From the NCBI GenBank assembly GCA_964533495.1, contig CAZHJU010000012.1, forward strand, positions 11,242 through 75,241: a DNA stretch of 64,000 bases. Direction: 5' to 3'. The notes under the pieces are model-generated. The model was not told the DNA's origin, did no database searches, and saw only the letters and a program-made list of their open reading frames with translations. Made by a program: the position numbers and the translations under genes. Origin of the DNA: Ga0077527 sp964533495. GTDB taxonomy: Bacteria; Pseudomonadota; Gammaproteobacteria; Burkholderiales; SG8-41. This document shows positions 33,722 to 41,811 of the stretch, piece by piece (the stretch's first letter is position 1; every line of letters begins with the position of its first letter).

Positions 33722-34135
33722 TCAGTGCGCGCCGCCGGCCGGAAGCTCGGCCAGTTCGATCAGGCAGTTTTCGGTGGCCGAGGGATCGAGGAAGGCGATG
33801 CGGCAGCCGGCGTGGCCGATGCGCGGTTTTTCGTCGAGCAGCGGAATGCCCTTCGCCTTTAGCTCGGCCAGCGCCTCGTCGATGTTCTCGACTTCCAGGC
33901 AGATGTGGTTGAGGCCGCCCTTGCCCTCGGCGATCAGCCTGGACTGCTTGCTGTCCGGCGTCAGCCCGGCGAGCAGTTCCACCATCGAGTCGCCCACCGG
34001 GAAGAGCGCCAGCCGCCGCGTCGCGTTGTCTTCCGTTCCGGCCAGCTTGATGCCGAAGCAGCCTTCCCACAGCCTGCGGCTTGCCTCCACGTCGCGAACG
34101 ACGATGCCGACATGTTCGATGCGTTTGACTTTCAT
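33722..34135 (-). CDS. Methylmalonyl-CoA epimerase-like VOC protein
   Basis: A 137-residue glyoxalase/VOC-fold protein: MKVKRIEHVGIVVRDVEASRRLWEGCFG, GDSMVELL, GGLNHICLEVENIDEALAELKAKGI and NCLIELAEL. The metal ligands His (HVGI), Glu (VELL), His (NHICL) and Glu (IELAEL) are in place. This matches methylmalonyl-CoA epimerase in length and pattern, converting (S)- and (R)-methylmalonyl-CoA in propionate or odd-chain metabolism. It is divergent from a thioesterase gene. Confidence 0.82.
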   Translation of the reverse strand: MKVKRIEHVGIVVRDVEASRRLWEGCFGIKLAGTEDNATRRLALFPVGDSMVELLAGLTPDSKQSRLIAEGKGGLNHICLEVENIDEALAELKAKGIPLLDEKPRIGHAGCRIAFLDPSATENCLIELAELPAGGAH

Positions 34136-34253
34136 GTGTCTCCTCCCGCATGGTGTCGCCCGGCATCATGCGCCGGGCAGGCCATGGACTCAAGCCCGCG
34201 GGGCGGGTCCGCTCCGGTGTAACATGACGCCACTCCAGGCCGCTCGAAGAGAC

Positions 34254-34679
34254 ATGTCCGCAAAAACGCAATCCGGGCCGCAGTGGCGCTCCACCGTGCC
34301 GCTGTACATCCACCTCGGCTTCATTCTCGACGCGCTCGACGACGGCCGCTCGCAGGTGCGGCTGGCGTTTCAGCCCCACCTCGGCAACAGCCGCGGCGAG
34401 GTCCATGGCGGCGCGGTTGCCGCGATCATCGACGCCGCGATGTCGCAGGCGGTGCGTTCACTGGTGGACATGGAGATGGGCGTCGCCACCATGACCATGA
34501 ATCTCAGTTACCTCGCGCCGGCAAAGGGCGAGATCGTCTGCCGCGGCACGGTGGTCAGGCGCGGACGCAGTATCATGTTCACCGAAGCCGAAGTCGTCGG
34601 GGAGGACGGCGAGACCGCCTGCCGCGCCAGCGCGAGCTATCGTGTTCTGCCGAAGACCGTGTACGAAAAAAAGCAGTAG
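34254..34679 (+). CDS. PaaI-family hotdog thioesterase
   Basis: A 141-residue hotdog-fold protein: LGNSRGEVHGGAVAAIIDAAMSQAVRSLVDMEMGVATMTMNLSYLAPAKGE is the PaaI-type active-site region (HGG, D and the substrate tunnel). It hydrolyses acyl- or phenylacetyl-type CoA thioesters. Start uncertain: ATG 34254 (MSAKTQSG) or ATG 34224; neither has a strong Shine-Dalgarno. It is divergent from the methylmalonyl-CoA epimerase-like gene, consistent with a CoA-ester context. Confidence 0.8.
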   Translation: MSAKTQSGPQWRSTVPLYIHLGFILDALDDGRSQVRLAFQPHLGNSRGEVHGGAVAAIIDAAMSQAVRSLVDMEMGVATMTMNLSYLAPAKGEIVCRGTVVRRGRSIMFTEAEVVGEDGETACRASASYRVLPKTVYEKKQ

Positions 34680-34727
34680 CCATCACGACGGAAACGGCGC
34701 AATGCCGCCATTGAACGGAGGATTTGC

Positions 34728-35606
34728 ATGAGTTCGCTCGACATCCATGCCGGCGCCACGGAGACGCCGGCACCGCCGGATTTCCGCTGGCCCGGCGGCA
34801 AGCGCATCGCGGTGTTTTTCCGGGTTTCCTTCGAATGGTGGTCCGACGGCAAATGGCCGGGCATCGGCCCCATGGGCAATCCGCTGAAACCCGGCGTGCC
34901 CGACCTCAACGCCGTCGGCTGGGCCGAGTACGGCCACCGCCGCGGCATCCATCGCATCCTCGACGTGCTCGGGCGCCAGGAGGTCAAGGCCACGATCAAC
35001 GTCAGCGGCATCATGGCCGAGCGTTATCCGGAGATCGTGCGGCGGATCACCGACGAAGGGCATGAAATCGTCGCCCATTCCTACACCATGGACATGATTC
35101 CCTGTTACCTGTCCGAGGAGGAGGAACGCGCCAACATCGTGCACACGACCGGATTGATCGAACGCGCGACCGGCGTCCGTCCGCGCGGCTGGATCAGCCC
35201 GCGCAGCACGCCGGGGCTGCGCTCGCCGCGCCTGCTGGCCGAAGCCGGCTACGAATGGCACGGCGACACGCTGAACGACGACCTGCCGTACCTGGTCGAT
35301 TTCGGCGACCGCTCGATTGTCGCGTTTCCCAACAACACCGAGGTCAACGACCTGCCGCTGTACATGCGCCACGGCAATGCGCCGAAGGTCATGCTGGAAA
35401 TCTTCGAGCACTGGCTCGACTGCGCCCGCCACCGCGAGACCGGTCCGGTGCGCATGGATCCCGCGATCCACACCCACGTCTTCGGCCGCTCGCCCGGCCT
35501 GTTCGTCTACGAGGACATCATCAAGGCGGCGAAGGCCGCCGACGACGTGTGGATCGGCACCCGCTCGGTGGCGGTCGACCACTTCAGGCGCGCGATCGGC
35601 CGCTAG
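34728..35606 (+). CDS. Polysaccharide deacetylase-family (NodB fold) hydrolase
   Basis: A 292-residue NodB-homology protein. Recognisable elements are RIAVFFRVSFEWW, IHRILDVLGRQEVKATINVSGIMAERYPEIVRRITDEGHEIVAHSYTMDM and GWISPRSTPGLRSPRLLAEAGYEWHGD. The usual metal Asp pair in the first motif is not in its ordinary TFDDG form, as in the PuuE/allantoinase-like branch that acts on small amides rather than polysaccharides. No signal peptide, so cytoplasmic. It is followed by two tandem Bug receptors that may bring in its substrate. GGAGGA precedes the ATG. Confidence 0.82.
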   Translation: MSSLDIHAGATETPAPPDFRWPGGKRIAVFFRVSFEWWSDGKWPGIGPMGNPLKPGVPDLNAVGWAEYGHRRGIHRILDVLGRQEVKATINVSGIMAERYPEIVRRITDEGHEIVAHSYTMDMIPCYLSEEEERANIVHTTGLIERATGVRPRGWISPRSTPGLRSPRLLAEAGYEWHGDTLNDDLPYLVDFGDRSIVAFPNNTEVNDLPLYMRHGNAPKVMLEIFEHWLDCARHRETGPVRMDPAIHTHVFGRSPGLFVYEDIIKAAKAADDVWIGTRSVAVDHFRRAIGR

Positions 35607-35650
35607 CGATTTCGCAATACCAATAACGACCGCAACCGAGGAGAATCCCG

Positions 35651-36646
35651 ATGCCAATGCCCAAGTCCGTCCTGCACATCGCATGCGCCGTCATCGCCGC
35701 CGCCGCGGTCGTCCCGGCCGCAGCGCAGCGTCCGGCGGCCGATCCCGCCGCTGGTTTTCCGAGCCGGCCGATCCGCATGATCGTGCCTTTCGCGCCGCAG
35801 GGACCGAACGACCAGCTGGCGCGCATGGTCGGCATCAAGCTGACCGAAGCCTGGGGCCAGCAGGTCGTCGTCGACAACCGTCCGGGCGCCGGCACCGTCA
35901 TCGGCACCGAACTCGCGGTGCGCGCGCCGGCCGACGGCCACACGATGCTGATGATTTCGACGAGCACCGCGGTCAATCCCGTGCTCCGCAGCAAGCTGCC
36001 CTATGACACGGCAAAGGAACTGCAGCCGCTGATCAATCTTGCGGTGTCGCCGAATATCCTGGTCACTCACCCGTCGGTGCAGGCAAAGAACATCGCGGAG
36101 CTGCTGGCGCTGGCCAAGGCCAAACCGGGGGAGATCACCTATGCTTCCGGCGGCACCGGCGCAGCGACCCACCTCGCCGGCGAACTGCTGGCCGGCATGG
36201 GCGGCGTCAAGATGACCCATGTGCCTTACAAGGGCGCCGGTCCGGCGACCCTCGACCTGCTGGGCGGACGCGTCTCGTGGATGTTCGGGACGATCCTGCC
36301 GACGCTGCCCCATGTGCGCGCCGGCAAGCTGCGCGCCCTGGGCATCAGCTCGCTCAAGCGCGCGCCGACGTTGCCGGATGTTCCGGCGATCGCCGAGACG
36401 CTGCCGGGGTTCGAGGCGCTGTCGTTCTACGGCATTGGCGTGCCGGTGGGCGTTCCGCGGCCGGTGCTGGCAAAACTCAATACCGGGATCGCGCGCATCA
36501 TCGCCATGCCGGAGATGCGAGAGCAACTGCGCCAGCAGGGCGCCGAAGCGGTCGGCAACAGCCAGGCCGAGTTCACCGCGTTTTTCCAGGCGGAAACGAC
36601 CAAGTGGGCCAAGGTCATCCGGGATGCCGGCATCAAGGCCGACTGA
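35651..36646 (+). CDS. Bug/TctC-family periplasmic solute receptor 4
   Basis: A 331-residue receptor. Signal peptide MPMPKSVLHIACAVIAAAAVVPAAAQ; loops FPSRPIRMIVPFAPQGPNDQLAR (QGPND replaces the common GGxSD) and VVVDNRPGAGTVIGTELAV; THVPYKGAGPATL. GAGGAGAAT lies before the ATG. It forms a tandem pair with the next receptor, downstream of the NodB-type hydrolase gene. Confidence 0.92.
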   Translation: MPMPKSVLHIACAVIAAAAVVPAAAQRPAADPAAGFPSRPIRMIVPFAPQGPNDQLARMVGIKLTEAWGQQVVVDNRPGAGTVIGTELAVRAPADGHTMLMISTSTAVNPVLRSKLPYDTAKELQPLINLAVSPNILVTHPSVQAKNIAELLALAKAKPGEITYASGGTGAATHLAGELLAGMGGVKMTHVPYKGAGPATLDLLGGRVSWMFGTILPTLPHVRAGKLRALGISSLKRAPTLPDVPAIAETLPGFEALSFYGIGVPVGVPRPVLAKLNTGIARIIAMPEMREQLRQQGAEAVGNSQAEFTAFFQAETTKWAKVIRDAGIKAD

Positions 36647-36699
36647 ACGGCATGACGCGAATTTCCGACCAACCAACCGATCGATCTGACGGGATTCCC

Positions 36700-37704
36700 A
36701 TGAATCTGATGAACACCCTGTTGTCCGCCGGCCGCTGCGTTCTGGCGGGTTTTGCCATCGTCGTTGCCGGCTTCGCGCCGGCGCGTGCCGCCGAGGACCC
36801 GGCGAAATATCCGTCCAAGGCCATACGTTTCATCGTGCCGTTTCCGCCCGGCGGCGGCAACGACACCATCGCGCGCCTGGTCGGCCAGCAGATGGCCGCC
36901 AGTTTGGGCCAGCAGGTGACGATCGACAACCGGCCGGGTGCCGCCGGCGCGCTCGGCGCGCAGCTCGCGGCGGGTTCCCCCGCCGACGGCTACACGATAT
37001 TCCTCGCCGGCGTGGGCAGTCATGGCCTCAATCCGAACCTCACCAAAAAGCCCCTGTATGACCCGGTCCGGGATTTTGACGCGATCAGCCTGATCGCCTC
37101 GGCGCCGCTGCTGGTGGTGGTGCACCCCTCGTTGCCGGTGAAATCGGTCAGGGATCTCATCGCGCTGGCGAAAGCCAGGCCCGGCATCATCAACTACGCG
37201 TCCAACGGCGCCGGAGGCTCCTCGCACATGGCGGTGGAGTTGTTCGACATGATGGCCGGCACGCGGATGACGCATATTCCGTACAAGGGCCTGGGGCCCG
37301 CGCTGACCGAGCTGATGGCCGGCGAAGTGCAGGTGATGTTCTCCAGCGCGGTGGCGATGCTGCCGCAGGTCAAGGCGGGGCGGCTGCGCGCGATCGCGAT
37401 GACCGGCAACAAGCGTTCGGCGGCGATCCCCGATATCCCGACCGTGGCGGAAGCGGGCCTCAAGGGGTACGAAACCGGTTCCTGGTATGGCGTGGTGGCG
37501 CCGGCCGGCACGCCGAAACATGCGATCGACAAACTGTCGGCCGAGATCATCCGCATCACCAAATCGCCCCAGGTCACCAACAAGCTGGTTGGCGAGGCGG
37601 TGATCCCGGTGGGCAGCACGCCGGCCGAGTTTTCAGCTTATATCCAGTCCGAGATCTCGCGCTGGGGCAAGGTGATCAAGCAGGCGAAAATCCAGCCGAA
37701 CTAG
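36700..37704 (+). CDS. Bug/TctC-family periplasmic solute receptor 5
   Basis: A 334-residue receptor. Signal peptide MNLMNTLLSAGRCVLAGFAIVVAGFAPARA; loops YPSKAIRFIVPFPPGGGNDTIAR and VTIDNRPGAAGALG; THIPYKGLGPALTEL. The start at 36700 gives a good signal peptide; an in-frame ATG at 36652 would add 16 residues. The sequence is clearly diverged from receptor 4, so the tandem is not a fresh duplication. A candidate terminator follows. Confidence 0.92.
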   Translation: MNLMNTLLSAGRCVLAGFAIVVAGFAPARAAEDPAKYPSKAIRFIVPFPPGGGNDTIARLVGQQMAASLGQQVTIDNRPGAAGALGAQLAAGSPADGYTIFLAGVGSHGLNPNLTKKPLYDPVRDFDAISLIASAPLLVVVHPSLPVKSVRDLIALAKARPGIINYASNGAGGSSHMAVELFDMMAGTRMTHIPYKGLGPALTELMAGEVQVMFSSAVAMLPQVKAGRLRAIAMTGNKRSAAIPDIPTVAEAGLKGYETGSWYGVVAPAGTPKHAIDKLSAEIIRITKSPQVTNKLVGEAVIPVGSTPAEFSAYIQSEISRWGKVIKQAKIQPN

Positions 37705-37722
37705 CGGGCGGGCGGCGATGAC

Positions 37723-37757
37723 CCGGGGCGCATTGGCCCCGGCGACGTTTATTTTTC
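37723..37757 (+). terminator. Candidate terminator between convergent genes
   Basis: Stem CCGGGGC / GCCCCGG (37723-37729, 37736-37742) with a 6-base loop, then CGACG and TTTATTTTT. The T-run overlaps the stop of the convergent CMD-family gene. The spacer between stem and T-run makes it weaker than ideal. Confidence 0.5.
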
Positions 37758-38387
37758 CAGCGGCGGCAGGGGCAGCGGCGTGCCCGGCGGCACGGGGGTG
37801 CGATCGACGTTCAGGCACATCGACACCAGCACGTAGAAGCCGTTGACCGAAATCAGGTCGACCACGCCGCGTTCCCCGAAACGCGCCACGGCGCGCGCGT
37901 ACAGCGCGTCGCCGACGCCCTGGGTTTCCTGCAGCTCGCGTGAGAATTCGTAGACCAGCGTTTCGTCGGCATCCATGCCTTCCGGATGCCGGCCCTGCGC
38001 GATGGCCTCGGCGATCTTCGGATCGAGCCCGCCTTCCAGCGCCAGCTTGTGATGGGCGACCCATTCGTACTGCGAGGTCCAGTTGCGCGCGGTGATCAGG
38101 ATCGCCAGCTCATTGAGCTTGCCCGACAGCGAACTGCGGAAGCGGATTTCCTCGCCGAGCTGCTGCACCAGGTCGCCGATGCCGGGGCTGCGCAGCCAGA
38201 CGTTGAACGGCCCGCCCAGCGGCCCGGGCTTCGATGCGCCGGAGCTGGCGAGTTTCGCGCGCGGTCCGGACTTGATGGCCTCGCTCAGCGTTTTTTGTTC
38301 GGGTGTCAGGTCTTCCAGCGGAATCAGCCGGAAGCGGCGGGTGTCGGCGTTGCCGTCTTTCGGCGAGCTCGTTTTCGGAGTGTCCAT
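37749..38387 (-). CDS. Carboxymuconolactone decarboxylase (CMD)-family protein
   Basis: A 212-residue all-helical CMD/AhpD-like protein: RFRLIPLEDLTPEQKTLSEAI, KLNELAILITARNWTSQYEWVAHHKLALEGGLDPKIAEAI and VVDLISVNGFYVLVSMCLN. The redox CxxC of AhpD is absent, so it is not a thiol peroxidase; it resembles the PcaC-type branch with EWVAHH. The exact reaction is unknown. It is divergent from Bug receptor 6 with about 100 bases between. Confidence 0.82.
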   Translation of the reverse strand: MDTPKTSSPKDGNADTRRFRLIPLEDLTPEQKTLSEAIKSGPRAKLASSGASKPGPLGGPFNVWLRSPGIGDLVQQLGEEIRFRSSLSGKLNELAILITARNWTSQYEWVAHHKLALEGGLDPKIAEAIAQGRHPEGMDADETLVYEFSRELQETQGVGDALYARAVARFGERGVVDLISVNGFYVLVSMCLNVDRTPVPPGTPLPLPPLEK

Positions 38388-38489
38388 CGTCGATCCTAGC
38401 GGGAAATCCGGAAATTAACATGAACGCAAGATTCCGGTGCTAGGATGCGACCCTCGATCCCGTTTCCAACCCTGCCGGCAATCCACATC

Positions 38490-39482
38490 ATGACAATCCC
38501 GTTCCGTACCGTTCTTGCGCGCCGGCTGGCGCTCGTTCCCTGTGTTTCCCTTGCGGCGATGCTCGTGGCGCCGCTGGCCGCGACCGCGCAGGCCTTTCCG
38601 TCCAAGCCGGTTCGCATCGTGGTGCCTGCCGCGCCCGGCGGCGGCACCGACATCCTCGCGCGCCTGCTCGCTCCGGAACTCAACAAGCAGTTCGGGCAGC
38701 AGATCGTCATCGAGAACCGGGCCGGCGGCGCGACCATGATCGGCACCGAATTCGTCGCGCGTTCCGCGCCCGACGGCCATACGATGGTCATCGCGACGAC
38801 ACCGCACGCGATCAATCCGACGCTCTACAAGAAGCTGCCCTTCGATCCGGTGAAGGATTTCACGATGATCAGCCAGCTCGGCCTGACCACCACCGTGCTG
38901 GTGGTGCATCCCTCACTGCCGGTCAGGAACGTCAGGGAATTCATCGCGCTCGCCAAATCGAAGCCCGGGCAACTCACGGCCGGCACCGCCGCCGGCAACT
39001 CGGCCTATCTGGCGGTCGAGATGCTGAAGACCATGGCGAAGATCGACGCGCTGAACATTCCGTACAAGGGTGCCGGCCAGGCGCTGAGCGATCTCGTCGC
39101 CGGCCACATCCAGTTTCAGGTGAACACCCTGCTGGCCGCGAAGCCGTTCATCGAGGCCGGACGCCTGCGCGCGATCGGCGTGTGCAGCGCGACGCGCTCG
39201 GCGGCGCTGCCCGGGGTGCAGGCCATCGGCGAGACGCTGGCGGGCTTCAATACCAGCGGCTGGTACGCCCTGCTGGGTCCGGCGAACCTCCCGCGGGAAA
39301 CCACGCTGCGCATCCACGACGGTTTCGCCAAGGCACTGCGTACGCCGGAAATCACCAATCGTCTCGCGCAGCAGGGCGTCGAAGTGCTCGCCGGCACACC
39401 CGACGAGCTGGCGAAGGTCATGCCGCTGGAAATCAGGAAGTGGGGCGACGTGGTCCGTTCTTCGGGAGCGACGCCCGGCTGA
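38490..39482 (+). CDS. Bug/TctC-family periplasmic solute receptor 6
   Basis: A 330-residue receptor. Signal peptide MTIPFRTVLARRLALVPCVSLAAMLVAPLAATAQ; loops FPSKPVRIVVPAAPGGGTDILAR and IVIENRAGGATMIG (E replaces the usual D before NR); LNIPYKGAGQAL. The start at 38490 was chosen for its signal peptide; an in-frame ATG at 38445 is an alternative. Divergent from the CMD-family gene, a likely functional partner. Confidence 0.9.
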   Translation: MTIPFRTVLARRLALVPCVSLAAMLVAPLAATAQAFPSKPVRIVVPAAPGGGTDILARLLAPELNKQFGQQIVIENRAGGATMIGTEFVARSAPDGHTMVIATTPHAINPTLYKKLPFDPVKDFTMISQLGLTTTVLVVHPSLPVRNVREFIALAKSKPGQLTAGTAAGNSAYLAVEMLKTMAKIDALNIPYKGAGQALSDLVAGHIQFQVNTLLAAKPFIEAGRLRAIGVCSATRSAALPGVQAIGETLAGFNTSGWYALLGPANLPRETTLRIHDGFAKALRTPEITNRLAQQGVEVLAGTPDELAKVMPLEIRKWGDVVRSSGATPG

Positions 39483-39507
39483 GCGCCGCGCGGTTGATCG
39501 GGGTGAG

Positions 39508-39960
39508 TCAGAAGCCGCGGTACTTTTCCGATTCCAGCAGGCGCCCGATTTCCGCGCGCAGTTCGGCGATGTCGTCGGCGCTCAGCGGTTCCAGGTCGCC
39601 CATTTCCTTCCTGAAGGCTTCGCGCGTCGGCGGAAACGCCAGTGCGTGGCCCCAGGGCTGCAGCGTCGCGCCGCGTGCGCGGCCGTAGAGATGCACGTGC
39701 AGTTCGGCGCGCCAGTTGCCGTTGTCCTGATAATTGATGCGGCCGATGTCGATGCCCCTGCGTGAGAGCACGGTTTTCATCGCCTCGCCGCCGGCCATGG
39801 TCAGCTTGACCAGCTCGACCGCCTGTTCCGGCGACAGCTGCGTGCGGTCCTCCACCGCGATCTTCGGATTGATGACGATGTGGCCGCCGTCGCCGCGCGA
39901 CACGTGCGGCTGGTCCAGGGTTTTCAGGACGAAATGACGGGCTTCGTAGATCAGGGCCAT
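39508..39960 (-). CDS. HIT-like protein with H-x-H-x-Y triad
   Basis: A 150-residue HIT-domain-like protein: HIVINPKIAVEDRTQLSPEQAVELVKLTMAGGEAM, INYQDNGNWRAELHVHLYGRARG. The histidine triad H-x-H-x-H is H-V-H-L-Y here, so the catalytic second and third positions are altered relative to nucleotide hydrolases. The start lies one base before the end of a membrane protein gene on the same strand. Function unknown. Confidence 0.75.
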   Translation of the reverse strand: MALIYEARHFVLKTLDQPHVSRGDGGHIVINPKIAVEDRTQLSPEQAVELVKLTMAGGEAMKTVLSRRGIDIGRINYQDNGNWRAELHVHLYGRARGATLQPWGHALAFPPTREAFRKEMGDLEPLSADDIAELRAEIGRLLESEKYRGF

Positions 39961-39961
39961 G

Positions 39962-40714
39962 TTATGACTGTTCGTCCATCTTCTGACGATCTTCTTTTTT
40001 CAGCAGCTCACCATAAGATAGCGACAGTGCAGTGACTGCGAAAACGGTGGAGGCGCAGGCGATGAACGTCAATACAAAATTCTTCAGGAGGGTTCCGCCG
40101 TCTCTGCTTGCGAGGTCAAGTATTTCCGAAATGGCCCAGGGCGTTATCCCGACAATGAAAACAAGTCGCCAGCCATTTGCTCTTGTTTGCCGCCACGCCG
40201 ATTGTAAATTCATGTTTTGATCGATCGCAATGGCAGGAAAAATTACACTTATGCGTGCGAACAGATAAATCAGCATTCCCAAAATAATGAAGATTCCCGC
40301 ACTGAACGGTTTAAGGCTTTTTGTATCCATAAACGCATTCGAGATGCCGGTGAGCAACGTCAGGGAGCCGATAACGGAGACGAGGAAAATAAGCACAATT
40401 GCCAATATCCAGAGAAAAAATCTCATTTCTCTTTTTGACCATATCGGGACCGCCCACAAGAAGGGAGGATTTTCTTCAAGAAGAACCAGCCGGTGACACC
40501 TGACGGCAAAAATAGAAAAAGCGGCCATTTGAATTATTGTAAGTAGAAGGCCTGCGGGAGCGGATAACAATGTTTTGGTTTGTTGTTCAATCAGGCCCAG
40601 TAGAAGTAGCACGGAAATCGGTATGGCTAATACGCGACCGAAAGTACGTCGGTTCACCCAGGGAACAATAAAGGCTCCAGAAATAACTCTGCCGATATTG
40701 AGCGGGCTTGCCAT
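39962..40714 (-). CDS. Multi-pass membrane protein, AT-rich gene
   Basis: A 250-residue protein with about six hydrophobic helices: VLAIPISVLLLLGLI, GLLLTIIQMAAFSIFAV, FFLWILAIVLIFLVSVIGSL, FSAGIFIILGMLIYLFARI, LVFIVGITPWAISEIL and FVLTFIACASTVFAVTAL. The layout resembles uncharacterised bacterial glycerophosphoryl/YciC-like membrane proteins. The coding sequence is far richer in A and T than its neighbours, suggesting foreign origin. No catalytic motif. It is followed at once by the HIT-like gene. Confidence 0.7.
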   Translation of the reverse strand: MASPLNIGRVISGAFIVPWVNRRTFGRVLAIPISVLLLLGLIEQQTKTLLSAPAGLLLTIIQMAAFSIFAVRCHRLVLLEENPPFLWAVPIWSKREMRFFLWILAIVLIFLVSVIGSLTLLTGISNAFMDTKSLKPFSAGIFIILGMLIYLFARISVIFPAIAIDQNMNLQSAWRQTRANGWRLVFIVGITPWAISEILDLASRDGGTLLKNFVLTFIACASTVFAVTALSLSYGELLKKEDRQKMDEQS

Positions 40715-40729
40715 TTTGACAATATCCCT

Positions 40730-41788
40730 TCAGTCCTTCAGCGAGAACCCCAGTCCCGCCGCCGCCGGGACATGCAGCATGCCGTCGCGGAATTCCGGCT
40801 CGCTGGCGAAACGCTCGCGCAGCGCGCCGTGCGCGCCGTGCACTTCCAGCATGCCGCCGTGGGCGTGGCCGGCCATCACCGGCAGGTTCGCCGCCTCGAA
40901 GCCGCCAGCGCCGGTCACCGGCACGCCGTGCGCCTCGGCCAGCGCGAGGATGCGCAGCATCGCGCTGATGCCGCCGCAGAAGGCGGCGTTGGGCTGCAGC
41001 ACGTCGAGCGCGCCGGCAGCCAGCGCGTCGCGGAACCAGGTGATCGACTGGATCATCTGGCCGGAGGCCAGCGGGACCGGCGTCGCGCGGCGCAGTTCGG
41101 CCAGCGCGGCAATGTCGTTGCCGCGCACCGGCTCCTCGAAGAACGCGATGTCGCAGTCGGCGACCAGCGCGGCCAGCCGTTTGGCCTCGGCCACCGTGAA
41201 CGCGCAGTTGGCGTCGAGCATCAACGGCGCGTCGCCGATGGCCCCGCGCACCGCGCGGATGCGCTGCGCGTCTTCGGCGAGGCTGCGCCCGGCGCCGACC
41301 AGGATCTTCGCGCCGTGGAAACCGGCGGCCAGGGCGGCCTTGCAGGCGTCGACCAGTTCGGTTTCGCTGAACGCCGGCATGCCCGCCGTGGCGTAGGCGG
41401 GCACGGCATCGCGGGCGCCGCCGATCAGCCGCGCCACCGGCAGCCCGAGCGCCTTGCCCCTGATGTCCCACAGCGCGAGGTCCAGTGCCGACATCGCCGA
41501 CACGAACACGCCCGTGGCCTGGCGCGGATTGAACTGCTTCATCAGCTTCGCGGTGACGGCCTCGACGTCCAGCGGATCCATGTCCTTCGCCGCTGCGGCG
41601 ATGCCGCCGTTGAGCAGATGCGCGACCTGGTCGGCGAGGAAGCGGCCGGTGACGCCTTCGCCGGACACGCCCTGGTCGGTGGTGACCCTGCAGCGGAGGA
41701 AGGTCAGGCTTTCGCGGCCGGCATAGGCGTCGGCGGCGCGGGCGGGTTTGATGTGTTCGACGGCGGCGGTGATGTGTTCGATGCGCAT
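40730..41788 (-). CDS. Enolase-superfamily (mandelate racemase/muconate lactonizing) protein with altered active site
   Basis: A 352-residue protein with the MR/MLE N-terminal capping domain and C-terminal barrel (ATGVFVSAMSALDLALWDIRGKALGLPVARLIGG). Two metal ligands are visible: LMLDANC and FFEEPV. Where the third ligand Glu is expected, the sequence is PLASGQMIQ (Gln). The KxK motif reads AKILVG with the second Lys replaced. The Asp of the His-Asp pair appears as Asn in LQPNAAFCGG. It may therefore be a non-racemising or inactive member. It lies 23 bases downstream of a Tat-tagged reductase-like gene on the same strand, so the two may be co-transcribed. Confidence 0.8.
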   Translation of the reverse strand: MRIEHITAAVEHIKPARAADAYAGRESLTFLRCRVTTDQGVSGEGVTGRFLADQVAHLLNGGIAAAAKDMDPLDVEAVTAKLMKQFNPRQATGVFVSAMSALDLALWDIRGKALGLPVARLIGGARDAVPAYATAGMPAFSETELVDACKAALAAGFHGAKILVGAGRSLAEDAQRIRAVRGAIGDAPLMLDANCAFTVAEAKRLAALVADCDIAFFEEPVRGNDIAALAELRRATPVPLASGQMIQSITWFRDALAAGALDVLQPNAAFCGGISAMLRILALAEAHGVPVTGAGGFEAANLPVMAGHAHGGMLEVHGAHGALRERFASEPEFRDGMLHVPAAAGLGFSLKD

Positions 41789-41811
41789 GGGATTCCGTGG
41801 GTGCTGCGGGT

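Noticed and set aside
36652..36700. Longer start for Bug receptor 5 at 36652
   Set aside because: It would place 16 hydrophilic residues before the signal peptide; the ATG at 36700 gives a normal signal peptide.
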